A DNA stretch of 64,000 bases from Thermoplasmata archaeon (GTDB taxonomy: Archaea; Thermoplasmatota; Thermoplasmata; Thermoplasmatales; Thermoplasmataceae): the NCBI GenBank assembly GCA_021817255.1, contig JAKAVO010000002.1, positions 1 through 64,000 of the forward strand. Direction: 5' to 3'. A program made the translations under genes and the position numbers. Position 1 is the first letter of the stretch. Every line of letters begins with the position of its first letter. This document shows, in pieces, positions 16,622 to 25,950 of the stretch. The notes under the pieces were generated by a model. It made no database searches and was not told where the DNA came from. It saw nothing but the letters and a program-made list of their open reading frames with translations.

Positions 16622-17980
16622 ATGATTACAGATTTAATTTCCAAAGAGTTTTCGGAATCCCTTGAACGGGGAAAAAGATTTTTTTTAAAATATGATTATT
16701 TCAGGATACTGGCCCATTATGATGGCGATGGGACAAGCGCAAGCATAATTCTCACAAAATTGCTTATCAGAAATAATAAAAAATTTCATCTTGGTTTTAT
16801 TAAGGATCTTTCAGTTGAAGGTTTTTCCAAACGTATTATGGAAGAGCCCAACCTGCCAACAATTATTGTGGATGCCGGTTCAGACCAGATAGGTTACGTG
16901 GAAGGGGAAAGAGCCGAGACATTAGTCCTTGACCATCACTTCTACAACAATGAAAAGAAGGATGAGCTGAATATAAATTCCAGAGATTATGGAGTAGACG
17001 GCACGAGAGACGCCTGCGGATCAACAATGGCTTTCATTTTTGCAGTATACATAAACGAGGAGAATTCAGATCTGCTTCCTTTCATGATATCCGGATCCAT
17101 TGCAGACAAGCAGGACTTATCCGGGTTCAGGGGATTAAATAAGGCTCTGATTGATAGATATGGCAAAAATATCGAAAGCAAACATGTACTGAATTTAGAC
17201 GGGGAAAATATACTGGATGCCCTCGTTTATTCCACAGAACCGTTTTTCAAAAACATTTCAGGTTCTCTGGAAGGGACAAAGAAAATACTTGAAAAGTTAT
17301 CAATAAACCCGGATTTAAAGCCGGAAGACCTCAGTAAAGATGACACTTTAAAACTTGGCAATTATCTTGGGTATCTTCTCTCTTTCCAGGGTGCACACTC
17401 AGAGGCAATTTCCTACCTGGAAAAAGATGAACTCTATTTTGGCAATGGCTTTTCTGCCACTTCACTCTCAAAGATAATAGACGCAAATTCTAAAAACGGA
17501 GACAACAACATTCCAGTGGAATTTTTCATGGGAAACAATTCTCTTCGTACAGAGATGATTGGCAACAAAAGGAAATATGAAACGAAATTGATTGACTATA
17601 TTACAAGAGCGTATAAGTCAATATCAAAGGAAAAGAACCTTCAGTTTTTTTACGCTCCAGGCTCAGAGATGGCAGGAGCCATATCCGGCCAGCTAATGCT
17701 CTATCTTCTGGATCAGGACAAACCTGTAATAGGGTTCAATGTGGGGGATGACAATACTCTCATATCATCCAGGGGGAACAGGAGAATGGTTGAAAATGGA
17801 TTGAACTTATCCCTCGTCATGAAAGAGTGCACCATGAAGGTTGGTGGTTCAGGAGGAGGCCACGATATTGCCGCAGGAGGTTCAATACCAAGGGGAATGG
17901 AAAGGCAATTTCTGGAATTTGCAGATGAACTCATAGGCATTCAATTGAACAAGCCTGGAGAAACCCTGCCTCGAGAATGA
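16622..17980 (+). CDS. RecJ-like DHH-family single-strand exonuclease
   Basis: This 452-residue protein belongs to the DHH phosphoesterase superfamily. Visible motifs are HYDGDGTSAS (motif I), IVDAGSD (II), LDHHFYNN (III, the DHH signature), and a C-terminal DHHA1 domain with GGSGGGHDIAAGG. Archaeal members act as single-strand DNA or RNA exonucleases, and some associate with GINS in the replisome. Which substrate this one prefers cannot be told from sequence. It follows rps15 after two bases, with no separate promoter, linking nuclease and ribosomal protein expression. Confidence 0.88.
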   Translation: MITDLISKEFSESLERGKRFFLKYDYFRILAHYDGDGTSASIILTKLLIRNNKKFHLGFIKDLSVEGFSKRIMEEPNLPTIIVDAGSDQIGYVEGERAETLVLDHHFYNNEKKDELNINSRDYGVDGTRDACGSTMAFIFAVYINEENSDLLPFMISGSIADKQDLSGFRGLNKALIDRYGKNIESKHVLNLDGENILDALVYSTEPFFKNISGSLEGTKKILEKLSINPDLKPEDLSKDDTLKLGNYLGYLLSFQGAHSEAISYLEKDELYFGNGFSATSLSKIIDANSKNGDNNIPVEFFMGNNSLRTEMIGNKRKYETKLIDYITRAYKSISKEKNLQFFYAPGSEMAGAISGQLMLYLLDQDKPVIGFNVGDDNTLISSRGNRRMVENGLNLSLVMKECTMKVGGSGGGHDIAAGGSIPRGMERQFLEFADELIGIQLNKPGETLPRE

Positions 17981-18051
17981 CATAAAATTAAAACAAATGT
18001 CCGAAAAGCAGAGCACAAACTTTTTAATATATAAATTCATTTTATTATTGA

Positions 18052-18699
18052 ATGGCAAGGCTGGGAATATACACCTCAGATTTTAGGTTTTATTATAAAG
18101 TCCTGCAACTGCTCAAGGAGAGGGGCATGCCCTTTGTTTCAATTGAAAATCCCATAAATGTTCCATCGGATGTGCCTGTTGTTTTAAGCTCGTCATATGA
18201 CAAATGCATACTTTATGACCAGATCAGGGAAGATGATGCAATGAAGGCTATCAGGCAGGCTATGCCCTATCTTCTTGAAAAAAGATTGTTCAATGAGATA
18301 TTTATCGGAATAGATCCAGGGCCGAAACCCGGAATAGCTGTGCTTGCGGACAGAATCCTGGTTGAAGCTTTTGAACTTGGGGATGTACGATCCATTGCGG
18401 ATGTTATTAATGATATATTGCAGGGGTACAATGCCAGGTTAATATCCATAAGAATTGGCAATGGTGACAGGCCAAACAGGGAAAAGATTCTGAGTGTTCT
18501 CAAAGGGGTGGATGTGCCCATAAACATAGTTGATGAAAACGGTACAAGCATGCCCCATAAAACACATGATAATATAATATCTGCAGCAAGGATAGCAAAT
18601 ATAGAGAATTTTGACAAAGTAAAGGTTTCCGGGATTAGAAAAAGCAGCAGGCGGAGCCAGATAGAAAGGGAATTTATTACTATTAAAGCATTCCTTTGA
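18052..18699 (+). CDS. Predicted RNase H-fold (RuvC/YqgF-like) protein
   Basis: This 215-residue protein has an N-terminal domain of about 75 residues, then a segment starting IFIGIDPGPKPGIAVL, the first-strand signature of RuvC/RNase H-like folds. It ends with PHKTHDNIISAARIA, in which the Asp fits the last acidic active-site position of this fold, and a basic tail. A nuclease or resolvase role is therefore plausible but unproved. A strong TATA stretch (CTTTTTAATATATAAATTC) lies about 25 bases upstream, so it is probably leaderless. It lies downstream of the RecJ-like gene, in keeping with a nucleic acid role, and is convergent with the AglB operon, meeting it without a gap. Confidence 0.65.
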   Translation: MARLGIYTSDFRFYYKVLQLLKERGMPFVSIENPINVPSDVPVVLSSSYDKCILYDQIREDDAMKAIRQAMPYLLEKRLFNEIFIGIDPGPKPGIAVLADRILVEAFELGDVRSIADVINDILQGYNARLISIRIGNGDRPNREKILSVLKGVDVPINIVDENGTSMPHKTHDNIISAARIANIENFDKVKVSGIRKSSRRSQIEREFITIKAFL

Positions 18700-19572
18700 T
18701 TATTTTTTGGCGATCTTTTTAGGTTTCTCCCTTCTTGTTCTCCATTTAGGCTGTTTTGTCCCCCTTCCTCTTCCGGATGAAAGCCCCAGAAACACCATGA
18801 ATACAATTACTATGCCCGCTATGTAATATATCCAGTTATAGTTTGCAGGTTTGCCATAGAAGAATTTAGATGTGTAGGAAACTGAAAGTCCGCTTTTATA
18901 TGACGCTGAGTGAAGAATCTTTACTTGAAATGTATTGACTTTGCCGTAATCTACAGCAGTTGATATTACTGTAATGTTGAGGCTCTTCTTTGAATATGGC
19001 GACAGTTTGCTAATTGTTTCTGTTTTCAGGGTGACCCCATTAATTATAAAATCAAGAGATACGTTATAGTAAGGCACATAATTGGAATTGTAGATTTCTG
19101 CGTACAGTTTTATTGGAGCAAAAACCTTGACGTTAAATGAGGATGTGTAATTTACCGGTGTGCCAAGAAATGTTGCAGTAACGATTACAGTTCCATGAAT
19201 TGTTTGGTTAGCAGCTTCAGGAGCGGTGATGCTGAACTCAAAGAATCCATTTTTTGAACTCTTATGGGTTGTATTTACAGGGGACATCCCCTTGACATAA
19301 TTAGCTCCCAGGTATAGCGTGGCATTATAGTTGGAATAGCCTGAAGTTGAGTTTACAAAAACGGAAAAGTGTTGCCCTTCATATGCCTGGGATATGAGGG
19401 AGATTGATGACTTGAAGCCGCCGCCAGAAAAAAAAGTTGATTCCTTACTGTTGAGAGCATTAGCCTGTGCCTGATGAGTGTGCGTTGCACCTGCTGAAGC
19501 AAATGTGACGGGAACAGACATCATTACCACTGATAGTATGGTTAAAACTACAATAAACGTTCGCCTATTCAT
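18700..19572 (-). CDS. Secreted, membrane-anchored beta-rich protein coupled to AglB
   Basis: This 290-residue protein has a signal peptide (about 1-26, ending near SAGATH). It then has beta-rich domains full of Asn/Ser/Thr with many N-x-S/T sequons, a C-terminal membrane helix (about 243-262, NWIYYIAGIVIVFMVFLGL), and a very basic cytoplasmic tail. The layout is that of a cell-surface glycoprotein anchored by its C-terminus. It overlaps the end of the aglB gene by four bases (ATGA), so the two are translationally coupled. It resembles the extra C-terminal part of AglB in style, though I cannot call a domain. It may be a glycosylation target or a partner of AglB. Confidence 0.7.
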   Translation of the reverse strand: MNRRTFIVVLTILSVVMMSVPVTFASAGATHTHQAQANALNSKESTFFSGGGFKSSISLISQAYEGQHFSVFVNSTSGYSNYNATLYLGANYVKGMSPVNTTHKSSKNGFFEFSITAPEAANQTIHGTVIVTATFLGTPVNYTSSFNVKVFAPIKLYAEIYNSNYVPYYNVSLDFIINGVTLKTETISKLSPYSKKSLNITVISTAVDYGKVNTFQVKILHSASYKSGLSVSYTSKFFYGKPANYNWIYYIAGIVIVFMVFLGLSSGRGRGTKQPKWRTRREKPKKIAKK

Positions 19573-22500
19573 TTTCTCTTTCTCCCCCTTATTGCCACTG
19601 TAGATATTCCTCCTATTACTGCAATTGCGATTATTATTAGCCCGTACTCAATAGTTGCAAATGGATCGCCAGTATAGTTCGAGATTACGCCCGGGCCCTT
19701 TGAATACACCGTAACACCCGGAACGTTTGGTGAAGTATATTGGATGGATATATACTTCGTTTCATTTGTATTTGTAAGATTGGCGACGACTGCTATGTTA
19801 AATGTGCTCACCGGGTGTGATCCTGGAGTAAAGACGATGCTGATCACTTTTGACTGCGAATAATTCAAGGTAATATTGCTTACCGCATGTCCTTTATATA
19901 ACAGGCTAACGTTCCAGTTTTCTGTAACCAGGCTTTGTATTAATGACGAGTTTATTGACAGATTAACATTTTCCCTTGTGTTGCCTGTGTTAGTGACCTT
20001 ATATTGTAAGATGGAAGAGCCATTGTTATAGCTTGGGGCAGTATTTAGTTCCTTGATGCTGAAATTCAGGTTCTTTGTTAAATTAACCTTTACATAGTCA
20101 TTCAGGGAGCCACCGTTATAAGATATCTTGATTGGAACTGAGTTGACACCTTCTGGAACCAATTTCTTGTTGGTTAAAGTTACCTTTATGCTTACCGTTT
20201 TGTTGATTGCAAGGTTGTGGATCACTGACTTGTTGAAAGACATTGACCATGCACTGCTGCCTGATGCAAGAGTTATATTTTCCATTGAATTAAGGTGGTT
20301 TCTAAATGTCAGGTTGTACGTTACAGAGTGATATTCAGTAGTATTGCTGACCTCTTTCTGTGATATTGTTATGTTTCCTATTAGAATCTTGCTGAGAAAC
20401 AGGTTAACGACCCTTGACTCATTTGTGTTGACTGTCTGAGAGTTCCTGTATGCGTAAGAGGTTGTGTAGCCGTTTACTGTAACACTATTAGACATGTATG
20501 CAGAGAAAGCATAATTCTCTGATGGCAACAGTATGGGATTTCCATTTGACCCTATCCTGAACAATTCTTTATTCAATGTTATGTTGACAGGCAAGGATTT
20601 CAGATTTCCAGATACGTAGGTGTTTAATGAAATCAAGTTAGCTTTAGTAGCCCTTATGGCCAGATTATCCGTGGCTTCAAAAGGAGATATGCTAAACACT
20701 CCTGTTCCGGCCATGCTATAATCTGTGGAGTACACATAGTAGGTGTAATTTCCATTAAAGAGATGGAGCGAGAAGCTTCCATTGCTTTTTGTAACTGCCT
20801 GATCTACCATCGTTCCGTTTTTATAGATATTCAAAAAGTATCCTGATACCAGATTTCCGCTGGCGGAAAGTTTCCCATTCACATTTGTCTTGAAGGTGTA
20901 ATTATTTCTTGCCAGGGTAAGGCTTGTTGAGGTGGTTAAGTCGATGTTCTTGCTTCCGGAGTAAATGAATTCACCACTGCCTGTTACAATATGTGAAGTC
21001 AGGTTTACGTAATATTGCCCAGCAGGAAGCAGATTCTTCATGTTCGGCAGAGCCAGAATGTGCCCATTGGCCATTATTTTCAGGGATTGGTTTCCTATTC
21101 TGCTGTTCAGTATACTGAGGCTATAGGACTGTGTTAGAGATGCTGCCATAGTAGTGTTCTGTGAGAGAGTAACTTCCTGAATAGCAGCTTTGTTGCCAGC
21201 TATTGAGTAAACGGTGTAATTTCCAGGAGACATCATGAATGGATTTGTAACCAGGTTTCCATTCTTGTTGTAGATATCCATTGTGTTTGCGTTGGAAATT
21301 GATAATGTGACCTTTGGTGTATAGCTTACGTTCAATGACATATTTGACATGCCCACTGTGAAAGTGTTTGTGTAGTTTAAAGCATACATATTGCCACCGG
21401 TCATTGTGAAAACATAACTGCCTGAAGGCAACGAAGCTTTTGCGGTCCCATTTATTATTTGCAATGTTGCAGTGGATGTGCCATATACGTTCAACTTTCC
21501 ATTCAGAAGTGCTGCTTTTTGGTTGGCATGGAAATTTAACGTTACTTCTTTTGAACTTACTATCAGTGGCACGGCTACAGACTGGCTCAACTTATCAGAC
21601 ATTCCAGTATATCCGGAACTATAAACCCTGAGCGAGAATCCACTTAGAGAGGGATTCTGTGTAAAAATGGTGGCATATCCGCCACTTATGTTTACAGCTT
21701 CAAACGGATTTCCGGATAAGTTGAAAATTGCTGCTCCTGAACCAACAGCCGAAAGAGAGTTGAATGACCCCGTAATTCCCGGATTAAACACTTCTATTCT
21801 CTCAATTGTGGCGTTTGTGGGTTTTAAAGCAATGAGTCCAGTCGAAGTGATGTGCGAAGTTGTGGATGCATAGTAATTCTTTCCTGCTTTGCTAATTGTT
21901 TCATAGAAAGTGTATTTAGAATTGGATGGCAACTCCACAGTTAAATTTTTAAGTTTCGAGGCTCTGAATTGCAGTATGCTTTGGCCGGAAATAATTCCTA
22001 TGGTTCCTGAATACAGGCTTAAATTGACATTATTATTGATAACAGATGTATTAAGGCCCTTTGTAAATTGGAACGTAAAACTTGAAGTTTTGTTTATGTT
22101 GAATGAATTAAATACCACATAATTGCTGACATTCTTATATACTGTATAGTACCCAGGAGCGACAAGGCCAGTAAACACATTATTCCCAACGTTTGTAAGG
22201 TTTTGGTAGGCACCCAAATCTCCATTCTCAAGCAATGAAAGATTTCCATTTGCTTCCGGGCCCGTTAATGTTACTGTTGCATTTACGCCTCTCCTGAGGT
22301 TCAATGTTACTAATTTGGTAGTATTCAGGTTTTGGAATGTTACTTTGTTTACATTTGAAATAAGATCTCCAAAGCTTGCACTCACCAGATAACTGCCGGA
22401 ATTTACTCCTGCAGTTATCTGCCCTGTGCTATTGGTTATGAATTTTCTTCCTCCAATATTTACAGTTACTCCGGAAGCCACTTTTCCGCTTAAGCTTACT

Positions 22501-25500
22501 TTAACATTAAGTGTATTTTTCTGGATGACTATATTCTTGGCTATGTTAGTACCATTTGCAATTGTTATGATGCTTACGTCATTGTAAGTAGTGCCGTTTG
22601 TGTGAACGCTTACATTGTAAATTCCCATGGGTATGTTTTGGAAATTGTATTTCCCGTTCACTAAATTAACAGCAAATTTTTGGTTGGATGAGCTATTTTC
22701 CATTGTAATCCTTCCACTGTTTACTGGCGTGTTCTTGGCACCCGTTGAGGTTGGTGTTTGCAGGGTTACGTTGCCAGTTGCAGACGTGCTTGAAGTAATC
22801 AAGTTCTTCTGTATGTAATAATTAGGAAGGCCCGTTGTTTCGTTGATTCCATAGACTTTTCTTTCTGCCATAGCTCTGCTTACAAATATCTGCTTGGAGG
22901 ATAGGAAGCTTTTCCCCTCCAAAAATTGCTTATTTAGTGCACCATACGAATAGATCAATGTGTCATTTCCGGGCAATGCAGTGATGTTGTAATAGCCATT
23001 CTTATTGGTTACAACTGTACTGTGAGGTACGTTGTACTGGTCATAAACGGTAACTCTGGCACCGGGAACAGGTGTTCCTCCAGGTGTTTTGACCTGTCCT
23101 TCAACGACTGCACCGGGGAAATATCTTATTATTGGATCAGAAGATTGAATTATTGATGACAGTCTGGGAAAAATAAAAGCTGTTCCTTTCCCAGAATGTT
23201 CAAGGGAATATGCTTTTTGAAGTGGTTTAACTGTGAAATTGTTGAGGTGGCTCGAATAATTTGTATAAGGATTATATGGAACACCCTCATAGCAAATTTC
23301 AAAATTGCTCATATTGTATGCGGGTTCCATGGTATACCTTGAACTCCCGTACGAAAGTCCGGGTATCCCATTTGTCTGCCCCACAGCTGAAGGTGGCAAC
23401 CCTATCAGTGTTTTGTAAATTGTGGTGTTGTAAAATGCCGGAGTGTATCCCAGCTGATAAGATGTTACTGAAGCAGTAGGCGGCGTTAGATTGAGTGGAA
23501 ATGTGCCATTAGTGGTCACTGCATAGATTTGATAATAGTTATAAGGAACTATAGCTCCGGATGACGTTGTGTATGTTGGAGTGTTGGTTAAGTAAGAAGG
23601 CGCATAGAATGTTCCGGTGTTTACAGCTGAGAGCGGAAACAATGTGTGGTCAACCTGAATATATTGAATACTCCACCCTGTCACATGTTGAAGTTCCTGG
23701 TACAGGTTAACAAGATCTGGCAGGCTTAGTTTAGAAGCCAGCTGACCCTTTTCGAGGGCATAATATGCATTTGCGCTGGATATGCTTGAGTTGAATTTTC
23801 CATATATTGTTGAATTTTCCCTAATCCAGCTTTCATATTGCACTGGATTTTTATATATGTTCTGAAGCAGGTTAATTTCAGAGTTGTTAAAATACTGGGA
23901 AAGCACATTTTGCATGCCTGGAGAAAACTTGCCGCTTGAATTGTCCAGGGAAGCTTGCATTAATCTCGCAGAGAAAAGTGCAATAATTTGAGATTGGTTA
24001 GTGGAGAGCAGAATCTGACCCGCTACCTGATACGCTTGCTGAAAATCATCCGCAACTGTTGGGTGTTGGCCCTGGTAGAGTTCCTGGAAGCCATAATCCC
24101 ACCAATTAACATAGGCAGGCTTGTCTTCAAGAGAAAGGTTTGCCTGTTGTTGGGCGAACCATGCCATTGACTGGGACAGAGGGCTGCTGCTGTTTGTTAT
24201 ATCTGACCCGGTCTGGCCAAAATAAGCACTCTGGTTAGCAAGGTACTGTGGTGGTTTTGCAAATGCCGGCAATGATGAATATACCTGGTGGTTCACGCTT
24301 GAAGCTGAGTTGACGGGCACTGCTGCTGACATCACTCCAAGCCCGGACGGAATCAATATTCCGAATACAACTATAAGAACCATTACTGCCTGGAGCCATG
24401 AGACATCCCCTTTAATTCCACTTCTCTTCCTGAAAGCTTTTTTAGTTCTGGTATCGTCCTTTACGTTGGCGAGTTTTAGTATGTCTGCAAAATAATACAG
24501 GAGAGCTCCCCCCATAATTGCATAAGCTGGTGACGCTGTGATGTTAAATCTTGCAGCTGTGAAACTCATATATATGGATACACCTGAAAAAATAATTAAA
24601 AATGCGAGGGAATCAGTTTTTTCCTTGATAAATTTATAGATTACAAACATGAATCCCCCTATTCCAACCACGAACTGGGCGACTCCGAACCCACCAATGT
24701 ATTGGCCAAGCGCTGGAGCCTGAGCCTCTGCGATTGTAGAGTAGAGCCTGGATTTAATGAAGTATCCTTCACCACTAACAATTTCGGCATATATATGTGG
24801 AGAAATGAAGTAAAGTGCTCCAACAAATGCACCCACGGTCAAAACAAGAACCGGAATTGCAATTATCCATGGTTTTCTGCCGACAATTCCTATGAGGGCT
24901 GCTATGAAAATTACAGCCACTCCTATCAGAAGAGGTGGGACAAACCATATTGCCGGTGCGTTTGGAGCTGTGAAGTAATAGTAATAGCCCATTGCAAAGG
25001 CAAGAGGCACAAAGATTGCTGTTATATAAAGCAGATATCCAGTGTTTCTGGACAGGAAAAGATTTATCAGCAATTGTACAACAACATATATAGCTATAAT
25101 TGCAAGAATATAAGCATGTCCCTGCCATGATAACATAAGGGCACCATATGATGCACCTGCAAATAAAGCGTAAAACGTTGGTTTTTTATTCGAGCGAATG
25201 TAATTTACGATACTTTCATAATAAGAAGTTACTTTCAATAAGCTTCCTTCTATTACCCTGTTTTTATTGGCGCTCTGCACCGCTCTTTCAAAGAAGTATA
25301 TCGCAAAGAATGCGAAGATAAGTTCTGGCGTATGCATTCTCCCATCTGAAAGTATTCCAGATGTAAGGTTGCTTGGCATTAAAGTGTAAAGGACTGCAGC
25401 TATCATGCCTGCTTTTCTTCCAAGGATGCTCTTTCCCAAAAGGTAAACGGGGATGATCAAAAGAGCACCAAAGACAGCATCAAATTCCATAAATGAGTAA

Positions 25501-25853
25501 TATGCTGCGGTCGTTGCGCCACCAAATAGAGGTGCGGTGATTGTTGCAACAAATACAATCATCCAGTGGAAAAATAGTGGCCTTGGGTTTCCAGACCCGA
25601 TAGGGTAATTTAGTCCAATTGTGTGGAGCGGCGATGCATGCGTTGCAAGTATCCTAAGTATAATATAATAATTGAAATATGGATCACTGCCACCGGAGAA
25701 ATTCCCAAATCCATCAAGGAATGTCTGCCCCCACATGTAAAAATTAGATAGAAACATATAGAGTGCAAATAGTAACAGGACTCCTGCGAATTCCCAATTT
25801 CGGCTGAACCAGCCTCTTAATTTCTTTATAGATTCAATTTCCTGGAGTTCCAT
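19569..25853 (-). CDS. aglB: Giant oligosaccharyltransferase AglB (STT3) with long surface extension
   Basis: This 2094-residue protein transfers a lipid-linked glycan to Asn in N-x-S/T sequons on the outer face of the membrane. The N-terminal half is a complete AglB. It has about thirteen membrane helices up to residue 505, a catalytic Asp57 in GGSDPYF, a second acidic motif near Asp170 (LSDGRMHTPE), the TIxE-type loop motif TIAEAQAP at about 373, and WWDYG at 584-588. From about residue 910 there is a carboxypeptidase-regulatory-like beta domain (AVVEGQVKTPGGTPVPGARV). About 1,100 residues of Ser/Thr/Asn-rich Ig-like repeats follow, and then a C-terminal membrane helix (about 2065-2085) and a basic tail. 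Usual AglB proteins have 600-1000 residues. The downstream secreted protein is coupled by an ATGA overlap. Confidence 0.92.
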   Translation of the reverse strand: MELQEIESIKKLRGWFSRNWEFAGVLLLFALYMFLSNFYMWGQTFLDGFGNFSGGSDPYFNYYIILRILATHASPLHTIGLNYPIGSGNPRPLFFHWMIVFVATITAPLFGGATTAAYYSFMEFDAVFGALLIIPVYLLGKSILGRKAGMIAAVLYTLMPSNLTSGILSDGRMHTPELIFAFFAIYFFERAVQSANKNRVIEGSLLKVTSYYESIVNYIRSNKKPTFYALFAGASYGALMLSWQGHAYILAIIAIYVVVQLLINLFLSRNTGYLLYITAIFVPLAFAMGYYYYFTAPNAPAIWFVPPLLIGVAVIFIAALIGIVGRKPWIIAIPVLVLTVGAFVGALYFISPHIYAEIVSGEGYFIKSRLYSTIAEAQAPALGQYIGGFGVAQFVVGIGGFMFVIYKFIKEKTDSLAFLIIFSGVSIYMSFTAARFNITASPAYAIMGGALLYYFADILKLANVKDDTRTKKAFRKRSGIKGDVSWLQAVMVLIVVFGILIPSGLGVMSAAVPVNSASSVNHQVYSSLPAFAKPPQYLANQSAYFGQTGSDITNSSSPLSQSMAWFAQQQANLSLEDKPAYVNWWDYGFQELYQGQHPTVADDFQQAYQVAGQILLSTNQSQIIALFSARLMQASLDNSSGKFSPGMQNVLSQYFNNSEINLLQNIYKNPVQYESWIRENSTIYGKFNSSISSANAYYALEKGQLASKLSLPDLVNLYQELQHVTGWSIQYIQVDHTLFPLSAVNTGTFYAPSYLTNTPTYTTSSGAIVPYNYYQIYAVTTNGTFPLNLTPPTASVTSYQLGYTPAFYNTTIYKTLIGLPPSAVGQTNGIPGLSYGSSRYTMEPAYNMSNFEICYEGVPYNPYTNYSSHLNNFTVKPLQKAYSLEHSGKGTAFIFPRLSSIIQSSDPIIRYFPGAVVEGQVKTPGGTPVPGARVTVYDQYNVPHSTVVTNKNGYYNITALPGNDTLIYSYGALNKQFLEGKSFLSSKQIFVSRAMAERKVYGINETTGLPNYYIQKNLITSSTSATGNVTLQTPTSTGAKNTPVNSGRITMENSSSNQKFAVNLVNGKYNFQNIPMGIYNVSVHTNGTTYNDVSIITIANGTNIAKNIVIQKNTLNVKVSLSGKVASGVTVNIGGRKFITNSTGQITAGVNSGSYLVSASFGDLISNVNKVTFQNLNTTKLVTLNLRRGVNATVTLTGPEANGNLSLLENGDLGAYQNLTNVGNNVFTGLVAPGYYTVYKNVSNYVVFNSFNINKTSSFTFQFTKGLNTSVINNNVNLSLYSGTIGIISGQSILQFRASKLKNLTVELPSNSKYTFYETISKAGKNYYASTTSHITSTGLIALKPTNATIERIEVFNPGITGSFNSLSAVGSGAAIFNLSGNPFEAVNISGGYATIFTQNPSLSGFSLRVYSSGYTGMSDKLSQSVAVPLIVSSKEVTLNFHANQKAALLNGKLNVYGTSTATLQIINGTAKASLPSGSYVFTMTGGNMYALNYTNTFTVGMSNMSLNVSYTPKVTLSISNANTMDIYNKNGNLVTNPFMMSPGNYTVYSIAGNKAAIQEVTLSQNTTMAASLTQSYSLSILNSRIGNQSLKIMANGHILALPNMKNLLPAGQYYVNLTSHIVTGSGEFIYSGSKNIDLTTSTSLTLARNNYTFKTNVNGKLSASGNLVSGYFLNIYKNGTMVDQAVTKSNGSFSLHLFNGNYTYYVYSTDYSMAGTGVFSISPFEATDNLAIRATKANLISLNTYVSGNLKSLPVNITLNKELFRIGSNGNPILLPSENYAFSAYMSNSVTVNGYTTSYAYRNSQTVNTNESRVVNLFLSKILIGNITISQKEVSNTTEYHSVTYNLTFRNHLNSMENITLASGSSAWSMSFNKSVIHNLAINKTVSIKVTLTNKKLVPEGVNSVPIKISYNGGSLNDYVKVNLTKNLNFSIKELNTAPSYNNGSSILQYKVTNTGNTRENVNLSINSSLIQSLVTENWNVSLLYKGHAVSNITLNYSQSKVISIVFTPGSHPVSTFNIAVVANLTNTNETKYISIQYTSPNVPGVTVYSKGPGVISNYTGDPFATIEYGLIIIAIAVIGGISTVAIRGRKRK

Positions 25854-25950
25854 TTCTTGACTACCGAAATCGCTAATACAATTGAACTATTAAAATGTTT
25901 AAGAATATTACACTCTTTGATTTGCCAAACTTATCGAGTTTCTTGAGGTT

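Noticed and set aside
24702-25130. Overlapping 142- and 117-residue ORFs on both strands inside aglB
   Set aside because: Both are out-of-frame readings of the membrane half of AglB.
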